NCBI RefSeq assembly: GCF_008704495.1
Contig: NZ_CP023699.1
Location: forward strand, 6,138,001 to 6,202,000
Origin: Streptomyces kanamyceticus
Lineage (GTDB): Bacteria > Actinomycetota > Actinomycetes > Streptomycetales > Streptomycetaceae
DNA length: 64,000 bases
Direction of reading: 5' to 3'
In this document: piece by piece, positions 8,187 through 14,858 of the stretch
Layout: every line of letters begins with the position of its first letter
How positions within the stretch are numbered: position 1 is the stretch's first letter
Made by a program: the position numbers and the translations under genes
The notes under the pieces: generated by a model
Told to the model about the DNA's origin: nothing
The model's input: the letters and a program-made list of their open reading frames with translations, nothing else
The model's database searches: none

Positions 8187-8846
8187 TCAGGTGAGTTGGG
8201 CGGCGATCGCGTCGGCCATCGGGGCCGGGACGCCGAGGCGCACGCGCAGGGTGTCGGAGTCGATCCGGGCACCGGTGCGGGCCTCGTGCTCGTCGGCGAC
8301 CTTGCGGGCATGGGCCACCAGTGCGGACGGCACCGTGGGAGCTTCGGGCAAGGCCGGGACCGGAGCGGACGCGGAAACCGACGTTGGCTCGACAGCGGCC
8401 ACGGGGCCCGGCTCGGGGGTAGCAGGCTCCGGTGGAACCGGCGTCCGGTCGCTGTCCTTGGTGTCCGCAGGCGCCGGAATGGTCGGGGCGTGGGCGAGCA
8501 GGGTGCCGCCGAGGAAGGCCAGCGCGGGCCATCCGGCCACAAGGAAGCGCAACCAGGCCGGGGGGTGTTCCAGGTCGAGGAATCCGGCGGTGGCCACGTT
8601 CGCGCCCAGCGAGGCGACCAGAGCCGTCAGGAACCAGCACCAGGCCAGCCGGGATGGTCCGCCGTTACGCAGCCTTCGCCAGGCGGCGACCAAGAGCAGG
8701 TCGACCGAGACCGGGTAGGCCCAGGCCTTCCAGCCGTCCTGTCCGGCCGCGACGGCGATGTCATGCAGATGCGCGAAGGACAGCGCCCCGGCGATCACGG
8801 CCTGAACGAGCACGGCGTCCACGCGCCGGACGGTGCGGTGTGCCAT
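8187..8846 (-). CDS. spdB: DUF2637 membrane protein, SpdB-like
   Basis: A 219-residue protein with four hydrophobic segments in the first about 110 residues, a Pro/Ala/Thr-rich linker and a C-terminal basic/helical segment (VAHARKVADEHEARTGARIDSDTLRVRLG) that looks like a small HTH-type domain. The four-helix part is DUF2637, the family that includes SpdB-type spread proteins and is typical of AICEs. ATG 8846 is chosen over GTG 8855 because GAGGTGG sits at proper distance and the upstream gene's TGA overlaps this ATG (TGATG). Confidence 0.85.
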   Translation of the reverse strand: MAHRTVRRVDAVLVQAVIAGALSFAHLHDIAVAAGQDGWKAWAYPVSVDLLLVAAWRRLRNGGPSRLAWCWFLTALVASLGANVATAGFLDLEHPPAWLRFLVAGWPALAFLGGTLLAHAPTIPAPADTKDSDRTPVPPEPATPEPGPVAAVEPTSVSASAPVPALPEAPTVPSALVAHARKVADEHEARTGARIDSDTLRVRLGVPAPMADAIAAQLT

Positions 8847-9016
8847 CACCGCCACCTCACATCAATGAACGTTTCCTCGTCGACGTGATGCGAGCCAGCA
8901 ACGAGGTGGCCGATGTAGTCCTTCACGTCTCCGCGTACTTCGCTGCGCTCAAGCCCGTAGTCCAAGGCCCAGGCGTCGGCATCCACGTCTACGGTGATAG
9001 TGATCCGTACCTTCAT
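8846..9016 (-). CDS. Small hypothetical AICE protein
   Basis: It is a 56-residue frame with ATG at 9016 behind GGGAGG and TGA overlapping the next gene's ATG. The N-terminus KVRITITVDVDADAWALDYG forms an alternating beta-strand pattern followed by a helical part rich in acidic residues (RSEVRGDVKDYIGHLV). The tight coupling and normal codon use support translation. Function unknown; the strand-helix pattern could be a ribbon-type DNA-binding or dimerisation module. Confidence 0.7.
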   Translation of the reverse strand: MKVRITITVDVDADAWALDYGLERSEVRGDVKDYIGHLVAGSHHVDEETFIDVRWR

Positions 9017-9088
9017 GGCTTGCCTCCCTTGCTTGGAGGCCGGGACGGGGCGGGGCTCATAGATCCGGCCGCCCGGTCCCGGCGGTGA

Positions 9089-9268
9089 TCAGTCGGTGGA
9101 TGCTTCGCCGGAGCCCATACAGCCCAGACACAAGCCGTTCTGTTCGCCGACGACGCGGCGCTTGCGGCCGACACGGACGGGCCGGGCGACCTCCCCGGTG
9201 CCCTTGCACGTCCGGCATTCCTTGACGTCGGGCTTGCCGGGGGCAGGCTTCTTCGCGACCACGCTCAC
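9089..9268 (-). CDS. Small protein with two CxxC motifs
   Basis: About 59 residues. CRTCKGTGE and CLGCMGSGE are two knuckles of the DnaJ CxxCxGxG type separated by a basic, Arg/Lys-rich loop. The GTG at 9268 overlaps the upstream stop as GTGA; GTG at 9271 is the alternative start. The glycine-containing knuckles argue for a real zinc centre. No function is known; it is one of several such proteins in the element. Confidence 0.65.
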   Translation of the reverse strand: MSVVAKKPAPGKPDVKECRTCKGTGEVARPVRVGRKRRVVGEQNGLCLGCMGSGEASTD

Positions 9269-9459
9269 CACTCCCCGCCGGAGTTCGGGGGACCGTCGAT
9301 GGGGCCGCTGCCGGGCGGGAGGTCGGTAGGCAGGGACGCGGCCAGCGAGGGGCCGATCACCGCCACGAACTGCTCATCAGCGCCAGGCCAGTTGGCGTAC
9401 ACGACCAAATCACCGAGCATCGCCACGGTGCGGTCCAAGTCGTCGCAGTGATCACACAT
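9265..9459 (-). CDS. Small hypothetical acidic protein
   Basis: 64 residues, ATG 9459 with GGAGAG upstream. An N-terminal CDHCDDLDR motif precedes a hydrophobic stretch and a Pro/Gly-rich tail (LPPGSGPIDGPPNSG). It is translationally coupled to the next small zinc-type gene. Nothing identifies its role. Confidence 0.6.
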   Translation of the reverse strand: MCDHCDDLDRTVAMLGDLVVYANWPGADEQFVAVIGPSLAASLPTDLPPGSGPIDGPPNSGGEW

Positions 9460-9520
9460 GCCGCTCTCCTTCAGGTGGTGGCATGGGATGGATAAGGACG
9501 TGTGGGCGGTCGAGGCGCCG

Positions 9521-9679
9521 TCAGCGCCGTGCGGCCTGCTCGACGTGCAGCCGGGCCTTGGTGGCCATCTCCCGACGTGAGCAGGTCGGGCGGCCCATGG
9601 CGCCGCAGGAACAGCGGAAGTTGTAGTTGCCGAAACCGACGTCGTAGACCTTGGTGCGGTGCTTGCGACGCAGACCCAT
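9521..9679 (-). CDS. Small basic protein with CxC/C motif
   Basis: A 52-residue frame read from ATG 9679, preceded by GAGAGGTGATCC. It is strongly basic (MGLRRKHRTKVYD), has a strand-rich aromatic section (VGFGNYNFRCSCG) and a third Cys in RPTCSRREM, ending in a helical tail. The longer overlapping frame from 9707 is in another register and lacks this ribosome site. The product is conserved in type among AICEs; possible nucleic-acid binding is inferred from its charge. Confidence 0.65.
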   Translation of the reverse strand: MGLRRKHRTKVYDVGFGNYNFRCSCGAMGRPTCSRREMATKARLHVEQAARR

Positions 9680-9764
9680 GACGGATCACCTCTCTGGATG
9701 TGGACATGGCGGGGGTAGGGACTTGGCGCGAGGTGGTCGCGCCGACCGGTGGAGCGGGAGGGTT

Positions 9765-11120
9765 CTAGACGGCTTCAGCGACGGGTTCGGCCGTCGCGGG
9801 CACCGGGGCCGCAGCGGTGGGGATGCGTGGGCGGAAGCGGGCCAGCTCCGGGAGATCCGGGGTCAGGTCAGCGTGCCGGTTGCAGGCGTTCACGGCCTGG
9901 CGCAGCGTCGTGTGCGGGGTGCGGATGCGGAACCAGTCGCCCGTGGAGTAGCCGACCACGGCCATGCCGCGCCGGTCGTTGGGGATCTGCGTGGCGGCGA
10001 ACACCGCGTAGGGGGAGATGTCCCCGAACGCCATCCGGGCCGAGGATTCGTCGTTGACCCGATGCGCGGTCCGCCCGGTCAACTGGGCGCGCAGCATCGT
10101 GATCCCATCACCCAGCTCGGAGCCGAAACGCTGCCCGTAGATATCCAGGAACACCCCAGCCGCACGCCCGAGTTGGGCCAGCCGGACCAGGGCGGTGATG
10201 ATCCGATCCCGGCGCTTCTCCTGCGCCTTGCCGGAATACAGGGCCAGTTCGGCCACCTCATCGACGGTGAGCAGGACCGGGATGGGCCGCAGGTGTTCGG
10301 GCAGACCCCAGATGTCGGCGGTGATCTCCGCATGCGGGGTGTCGGCGCTGACGCGCTGCTCGCGCCGGATGATCTCGTAGATGCCTTCCATCCGGTCGAC
10401 CAGGGCTTCGAGCATCTCCATCGCGTCATCGGGGTTGTCCGCCAGCGCGGAGAAGCGGCGGGCCATCGGGGCCAGTTCGACGCCGTTCTTGCAGTCGATG
10501 CCGACCAGCGCGATGGGCAGTGCCGCGAGTTCCTTGATGACGCGGCGCTGGTAGACCGACTTGCCCGACTGGGTGGCGCCCAGGGTGAGCGAGTGCGGTG
10601 TCTCGCGGTAGTCGCGGCAGTGGATGCGGCCATCCTCCCGCAGCGCGAGCGCCACTTTCAGACCGTCGCAGGCGACCCGTGCGGGCATCTGGACTCGCTT
10701 GAGGACGTCATAGCCGGTCATGGTGATCTCGACGATGCCGGGCTTCGCCTCGCGGGTGATGACCTGATGGACGGCGAAGGAGTGCCGCAGCCGGTCGGCC
10801 GCCGCCGAGAACACGAACGCGTCCTGCCCCGGCAGCATCTTGATCCGCAGCCGCAGGCCGGTCCGCGTCGGGGAAAGCCGCAGCAGCCGGGGAACCCGCT
10901 GGCGGGGTATCTCCCGGCCGAACGTGCGGGCCATGGCCAACCGGAAGCGTGAGGCCGGGACGGTCAAGTGGCAGGCGTCCATCACGGTCGCATAGCGGAC
11001 CCGGATGCGGATCGCGGCGAAGAGGACCCCGAAGGTCATCCAGTACCAGGCGGGACGGCGCCACCGAAGCAGCAGCGCCAACCCGGCCACGATCGCTAAG
11101 GCGATCGCTAACCAGCCCAT
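9765..11120 (-). CDS. traSA: TraSA-type FtsK/SpoIIIE DNA translocase (conjugal transfer)
   Basis: It is the septal DNA pump that moves double-stranded element DNA between hyphae, the only essential transfer protein in this class. Of 451 residues, the first about 45 include a hydrophobic N-terminal membrane region. The motor domain shows Walker A GATQSGKS (181-188) and Walker B PVLLTVDEVAEL (Asp287-Glu288). The C-terminal part (residues about 400-451) is Pro/Ala-rich with basic patches, expected to carry the DNA-recognition winged helix, which in TraB proteins reads 8-bp clt repeats. It starts 2 bp after the upstream SCO3933-type gene, so they share a transcript. Confidence 0.92.
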   Translation of the reverse strand: MGWLAIALAIVAGLALLLRWRRPAWYWMTFGVLFAAIRIRVRYATVMDACHLTVPASRFRLAMARTFGREIPRQRVPRLLRLSPTRTGLRLRIKMLPGQDAFVFSAAADRLRHSFAVHQVITREAKPGIVEITMTGYDVLKRVQMPARVACDGLKVALALREDGRIHCRDYRETPHSLTLGATQSGKSVYQRRVIKELAALPIALVGIDCKNGVELAPMARRFSALADNPDDAMEMLEALVDRMEGIYEIIRREQRVSADTPHAEITADIWGLPEHLRPIPVLLTVDEVAELALYSGKAQEKRRDRIITALVRLAQLGRAAGVFLDIYGQRFGSELGDGITMLRAQLTGRTAHRVNDESSARMAFGDISPYAVFAATQIPNDRRGMAVVGYSTGDWFRIRTPHTTLRQAVNACNRHADLTPDLPELARFRPRIPTAAAPVPATAEPVAEAV

Positions 11121-11122
11121 GA

Positions 11123-11479
11123 TCAGGCCGCCTTGGACTTGGCAGGTGCCTCAGCCAGGGAGGTGACCGCCACGGCACGGAAGCTGATCCCGTGCCGCTT
11201 CTGCCCGTTGAACTCGTTCTCCCACGGCCGGGCAACCACACCCGTCAGGGCGACCGGGGTACCCATCGCGAGCTCACCGGACAGGCCGGTCTCCGGAACG
11301 GCCAGAGACAGGATCTCGGCATTCCCGTCCATCACGAACATCACGTCGACCGTCCACAGCGTGACACCGGTCTCCCGGTCCGTGGCGATCTCACCGGTCT
11401 GCCGATTCGAGATCTTCTTCATCGGAGGCTGCGCCACCATCATGACGGCGGACGAAACATCTACGGGGATCTGACGCAT
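11123..11479 (-). CDS. SCO3933-family regulatory protein
   Basis: 118 residues starting at ATG 11479, which has AAGGAG at good spacing; the GTG or ATG further upstream lacks one. The protein is beta-rich (PPMKKISNRQTGEIATDRETGVTLWTVDVMFV..., WENEFNGQKRHGISFRAVAV) and matches the small proteins annotated as SCO3933 family regulatory proteins next to traSA in AICEs. No classical HTH is visible. It is the first gene of the leftward operon and is divergent from the GntR gene, so it is probably controlled by it. Confidence 0.75.
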   Translation of the reverse strand: MRQIPVDVSSAVMMVAQPPMKKISNRQTGEIATDRETGVTLWTVDVMFVMDGNAEILSLAVPETGLSGELAMGTPVALTGVVARPWENEFNGQKRHGISFRAVAVTSLAEAPAKSKAA

Positions 11480-11534
11480 GAGACGCACTCCTTGCTGAAG
11501 GGTGGATGCCAACTCGCAGATGAATCAAGCTAGT

Positions 11535-11627
11535 TGGACTGGCTTGCACCACTTATGGAACTGGCTCAAACCAGTTACGTCAACCCTCTCCATGCAACTG
11601 GCTTGAGCCAGGGGCTAGACTGGCGCC
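11535..11627. promoter_or_regulatory. KorSA-type operator cluster between divergent genes
   Basis: The 168-bp gap between the SCO3933-type and GntR genes holds related motifs. AACTGG-CTCAAA-CCAGTT at 11559-11576 is a perfect 6-bp inverted repeat. A second copy, AACTGGCTTGAGCCAG, sits at 11596-11612. Half-sites ACTGGCTTG near 11538 and GACTGGCGCCA near 11618 flank them. GntR/KorSA proteins bind such dyads and autoregulate, so these are the likely operators repressing both directions. Confidence 0.7.
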
Positions 11628-11647
11628 AACCATCAAGAGAGGGAGCG

Positions 11648-12421
11648 ATGACCAACCAGACCGAAGACCGGAGGCCGCTCAGCCGACAGATTGCGGATGA
11701 ACTTCGCAATGAGATTGAAAGTGGACAGCACGCATCCGGGGCAAAACTCCCGTCCCAACGTCAACTTGCGGAGCGGTTCAGCGCCGCACGAAACACCGTC
11801 GATGAGGCCCTGAAGATCCTGGCGCAAGAAGGGCTAGTAGTCGCTGAACACGGGCGCGGTGTATTCGTTCGTGTGAAGCAGCCCCTTATTCGGCTTGGCA
11901 GCGACAGGTACTCACCAAAGCATCGGGAAACTGGACTATCACCGTTCCTTATCGAATGTGCAAGGCAAGGGAAGGTCGGAAGGTTTGAAGTCCTTAATAT
12001 TGAACGGATCAAGCCGAATAAAGAGCTAGCCAAGCAGCTCCATGTCTCCGAAAAGGCTAAGTCCGTATTGCGTCGCGAGAATGTATTCTACGCCGACGCT
12101 GACCCGGTCTACCGAGTAACTACGTGGATCCCCTGGCGCATCGCGCAGGGGACGGGGCTGCTCCAAGAAGAAGTCCCGCACCAGTACGGAATCCACGGGG
12201 TGTTTGAAGAAAAGGGTCACGTGATGACCCGCATCAATGATGAGATCACGGCACGTATGCCCACACCTGAAGAGGTCCGCTACCTGAACCTCTCGCCGGG
12301 CATCCCTGTCATCGAGGTGATGCATACCAGCCTTGACCAAGATGGCGAGCCCTACGAGGTAACCAGGTTTGTAATGCGTTCCGACATGAACGGACTTAGC
12401 TACAACGTCCCTGTCGAATAA
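11648..12421 (+). CDS. korSA: GntR-family repressor (KorSA-like)
   Basis: 257 residues from ATG 11648 behind GAGAGGGAGCG. Residues 1-75 are a GntR winged HTH (LSRQIADELRNEIESGQH, LPSQRQLAERFSAARNTVDEALKIL). Residues about 90-255 are a UTRA effector domain. This is the KorSA arrangement: a repressor that keeps the element silent by blocking transfer and replication genes. It is transcribed away from traSA, and the palindromes upstream fit autoregulation. The effector bound by UTRA is unknown. Its codon use is noticeably less GC-biased than that of core genes, in keeping with foreign origin. Confidence 0.88.
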   Translation: MTNQTEDRRPLSRQIADELRNEIESGQHASGAKLPSQRQLAERFSAARNTVDEALKILAQEGLVVAEHGRGVFVRVKQPLIRLGSDRYSPKHRETGLSPFLIECARQGKVGRFEVLNIERIKPNKELAKQLHVSEKAKSVLRRENVFYADADPVYRVTTWIPWRIAQGTGLLQEEVPHQYGIHGVFEEKGHVMTRINDEITARMPTPEEVRYLNLSPGIPVIEVMHTSLDQDGEPYEVTRFVMRSDMNGLSYNVPVE

Positions 12422-12436
12422 GGTGAGGAGTTGTCC

Positions 12437-12967
12437 GTGTCCTGTGACGCCGAAACCGAACAGGCCATAGTCATTCGCGCCCGCAGAGACGCAGATCTCG
12501 ACGAGGCCGCAACAGCGCTGGTAGCGGTTCACGCCGCTGATAGTTATCCCGTCGAAGGTGTCGATGATCCACGGGGATGGCTGAGTCCAAAAGGCTTGAT
12601 CCAAGCATGGGTAGCAGAGGCAGACAGTCGGATAGTCGGCCATGTCGCAATTAGCCAGGCGCAGGCCGAGGAAGCCGTCTCCCTCTACAGGGAGCAGGCT
12701 CATACCGAAGCTCAAGTTGGTGTACTCGCCCGACTTTTTGTAATGCCCCAGGCGCGAAAGAGAGCAGTTGGTGAACGCCTCGTTCGTGCTGCTGTCGAGT
12801 ACGCGCACACCAATGATCTCCGGTTGGTCCTTGACGTAATGACCAAGGACAAGGCCGCCATCCGACTCTACGAACGGATGGGATGGCAGAGCATCGGAGA
12901 CGCATCGCACGCCTACGGCGAGGGGCAGCAGATGCGCGCTGTTTGCTACGTCTCGCCAGCCGAGTGA
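12437..12967 (+). CDS. GNAT-family N-acetyltransferase (element cargo)
   Basis: 176 residues from GTG 12437; the ribosome site GGTGAGGAG at 12422-12430 leaves too little space for TTG 12431. The GNAT fold is recognised from VGVLARLFVMPQARKRAVGERLVRAAVEYA (motif A, acetyl-CoA loop) and MTKDKAAIRLYERMGWQ (motif B). The substrate is unknown. It starts 15 bp after the GntR gene, so it is probably co-transcribed with it. In pSAM2 the corresponding place holds pra/pif, so this could be a replacement accessory gene. Codon use is moderate in GC3. Confidence 0.85.
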   Translation: MSCDAETEQAIVIRARRDADLDEAATALVAVHAADSYPVEGVDDPRGWLSPKGLIQAWVAEADSRIVGHVAISQAQAEEAVSLYREQAHTEAQVGVLARLFVMPQARKRAVGERLVRAAVEYAHTNDLRLVLDVMTKDKAAIRLYERMGWQSIGDASHAYGEGQQMRAVCYVSPAE

Positions 12968-13014
12968 CGAAGCGGACTCCGCACCACACAGCAACGCTGT
13001 ACCGGGCAAGCGGG

Positions 13015-13305
13015 ATGACCAGTACGGTGGTTGAGGGGAAGGCGGTGATTGCAACTATGGGTTGGGTCGATCGAGAGCACATCCCCACCATCGAGCAGGA
13101 CTGGCGCTACACCCGGCTGATCAACATGACGAAGCGTCTGTTGGAGGCCAAGTTGGCAGCTACATGTAGCAACTGCACTGATGGGACGATCACCATTCGA
13201 GACGGTGATGGCAACGAAACCACCATCGAGTGCACGGCGTGCGGTGGGACAGGCATGGCGCCCACCCTGCAAGACAACGAAGACAACGGCCAAGCCGGAG
13301 GTTGA
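13015..13305 (+). CDS. Small zinc-ribbon-like protein
   Basis: The frame ends at 13305. ATG 13015 gives 96 residues and ATG 13057 gives 82; the second has GGGGAAGG upstream but with long spacing. The C-terminal half shows CSNCTDGTITIRDGDG followed by CTACGGTGM, a classic two-knuckle zinc ribbon of the DnaJ type. The N-terminal half is helical with basic residues (DWRYTRLINMTKRLLEAKLA). It lies 47 bp downstream of the acetyltransferase. Function unknown. Confidence 0.6.
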   Translation: MTSTVVEGKAVIATMGWVDREHIPTIEQDWRYTRLINMTKRLLEAKLAATCSNCTDGTITIRDGDGNETTIECTACGGTGMAPTLQDNEDNGQAGG

Positions 13306-13376
13306 ACATCCATCCGTCCATGCGGATGCAGATCGACCACGGATTGGCCGGTCGAACAAAGCCCTACATCGGCTGA

Positions 13377-13928
13377 TCACTTACCGAGGCGGGTGCACGT
13401 GCGCTCAACAGCAGCCCCGAGATACGGGCGCGCCTTGCTGATCGCGGTGTGCACTGCGCTGCCCGGCTCGTACCGGACGAGGATCTCGTCAATCCGGCGG
13501 TCGAAGTCGAAGGACTGCCCGGCGGGACCAGTCGTCATGTCAGCGCAAATCAGCGCGTCGAGGAGCGGTGAGTCTTCCCGCTCGTACTTGGCCAACTCAG
13601 CTGAAAGTCCCCGCTGTTCGGCCTCATACACGGCGCCAGAGTGGTGGGCGACCAGCTGTACGAGCCGCAAAGGAGCGCCGAGCCCTTCCAAATGCCGAGC
13701 ACCGTCGAGGGGGTGGAACCCGGTCTCGCGAAGCTCCGGGGCGTACCCAATGTCATGCAGCCAGGCGGCGGCAACAAGGAGGCCCCGTTCTTGCTCTGGC
13801 ACAGCCGTCGCCACCTCGCGCGCACGGGCCGCAACAGCCTGCGTATGCAACCAGCGGTTTCCAAGCGAGGGCAACAGGGACTCAGCCAGCTCAACCGCCC
13901 CCTGGGGCGTGTCCAGTGCGGTAGGCAT
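13377..13928 (-). CDS. HD-domain protein (predicted metal-dependent phosphohydrolase)
   Basis: 183 residues from ATG 13928; GTG 13937 is an alternative start. The HD signature is clear: RWLHTQAVAARAREVA, then WLHDIGYAPELRETGFHPLDGARHLE, and LVAHHSGAV, giving the H...HD...H ligands. HD proteins of this size hydrolyse phosphate bonds in nucleotides or cyclic nucleotides. It is convergent with the zinc-ribbon gene and is the last gene before the non-coding right end of the element. In pSAM2 the immunity factor Pif is also a nucleotide-type hydrolase (Nudix), so an analogous role is possible. The substrate is unknown. Confidence 0.85.
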   Translation of the reverse strand: MPTALDTPQGAVELAESLLPSLGNRWLHTQAVAARAREVATAVPEQERGLLVAAAWLHDIGYAPELRETGFHPLDGARHLEGLGAPLRLVQLVAHHSGAVYEAEQRGLSAELAKYEREDSPLLDALICADMTTGPAGQSFDFDRRIDEILVRYEPGSAVHTAISKARPYLGAAVERTCTRLGK

Positions 13929-14101
13929 GATTCGCACCGTAGCCGAATCGGATGGCTACCCGACAGCCCCGTGCCGGACGCTCCGGATCATGGCGCTGGA
14001 TAGAACTTTCTCTACTTCATCAAGGCTCGCTGCGCTCGCGTCCACCTGATCAACCTGAGGAGCCAACCACCCTCGCCCTGCGGCTTCGGCCCCCGTCACG
14101 C

Positions 14102-14471
14102 GGGAGAGCCCGCCACGGACCGCCGCCGCGATCCGGCCTAGAAGAGGGAAGAGATCAACAGCATCCGTAGGACGACCAGGCGCAGGAACAAGAACACCCC
14201 CTCAAGGCAACCCACCAGGCCCGAGCCGTCCCCAAGGGGATCAATCCGAAGGACCGAGAGCCCCAAAACGGGGCGGCGCCGGTCGGCCGCCGCCCCGCCG
14301 CCTGAATGTCTACGCCACCGGCCACGGGGCACCGACCGCCCGTCGCCTCCAAGGGGCCAAGAACCCAGCACCGGGCCATGGAGGTACAGGGGATTGCCGC
14401 ACCACAGGTCAACGACGCTTTGTGTTACCGAACAGGCCGGATCGCGGCGGCGGTCCGTGGCGGGCTCTCCC
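14102..14471. repeat. Perfect 38-bp inverted repeats bounding a 294-bp non-coding core
   Basis: Bases 14102-14139 (beginning GGGAGAGCCCGCCACGG) are exactly repeated in reverse complement at 14434-14471. The internal segment has no convincing gene and includes a 10-bp perfect hairpin (CGGGGCGGCG...CGCCGCCCCG, 14269-14297). No flanking target duplication is visible. Possibilities are a miniature transposable element, a conjugation or replication locus of the AICE, or a structured RNA. Confidence 0.85.
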
Positions 14472-14500
14472 ACTACCTGGGCCGTTGCCCCGTGGCCGGG

Positions 14501-14670
14501 GCGGTCGGTGGAGCGGCTTTAGGCAGCCACTTTGGGGCGAGCCTCTAAGATCATGGCCCCGATTCGGACCTTGCGGGCAGGTCCAGTGACTGCCCGAATC
14601 GCGATGAGCTTAAGGGGCCATGATCACTCGCCCCAAAGCAGCTCCCGCCCAAAGCCGCTCCACCGACCGC
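14501..14670. repeat. Nested multi-arm palindrome
   Basis: Arms pair in order: 20 bp perfect (14501-14520 with 14651-14670), 12 bp (CTTTGGGGCGAG 14530-14541 with 14627-14638), 12 bp (GATCATGGCCCC 14549-14560 with 14614-14625), and 7 bp (GATTCGG 14561-14567 with 14594-14600), with a small apical hairpin (GGGCAG...CTGCCC). The result is a long cruciform or stem-loop with internal bulges. It lies at the element's right end in DNA without genes and would suit a single-strand origin, transfer locus or regulatory RNA. Confidence 0.8.
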
Positions 14671-14742
14671 GTTGCCAGGGTGCGCGCTGTAGCGGCAAGG
14701 AGTGGAGCAGGGCGATCGGGGTAGCACGCTCGCTGACATCCA

Positions 14743-14858
14743 TGGCTGACATCAACAGCCACGAACGGCGGCGGACAGTAATGGCCCGATACGACTATCG
14801 TCACAGGCCAGTGACCTGCCTCACCAGTGCCCCGGTCACTGTTACGAGAATGGGATGA
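14743..14858 (+). other. Possible truncated leader ORF of mtrA
   Basis: An open frame from ATG 14743 reads 38 codons (MADINSHERRR...) and stops at TGA 14856-14858, overlapping the first ATG of mtrA as ATGA. It lacks its own ribosome site here. Joined to the left flank at 4077 it would gain one (see findings). The same bases also contain GTCAC-like blocks, so they may equally be promoter DNA. Confidence 0.25.

Larger units (their letters stand above)
4078..14756. mobile_element. Actinomycete integrative and conjugative element (AICE), pSAM2-like
   Basis: The block contains a tyrosine integrase at its left edge, excisionase, a RepSA-like initiator, Spd-like spread proteins, a TraSA-type FtsK ATPase and a GntR/KorSA-like repressor, which is the diagnostic AICE set. 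It interrupts the mtnA-mtrA neighbourhood. Candidate ends are an imperfect 23-bp repeat: TGACATCCA plus ACATCAAC at 4078-4100, and the same two blocks with identical spacing at 14734-14756 (18 of 23 identical). A second candidate pair is AATGGGATG..TGTC at 4007-4020 and 14849-14862. No tRNA is seen at either end, unlike many AICEs. The boundaries are therefore approximate; the element's identity is not in doubt. Confidence 0.85.

Noticed and set aside
9471..9707. 78-codon minus-strand frame before traSA
   Set aside because: The overlapping 52-codon frame at 9521-9679 has a good ribosome site, basic and Cys motifs and better codon use.
14138..14473. Minus-strand frame of 111 codons inside the 38-bp repeat unit with a hydrophobic tail
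   Set aside because: No ribosome site and most of the frame is Arg/Gly-rich translation of inverted-repeat DNA; the tail alone is not evidence.
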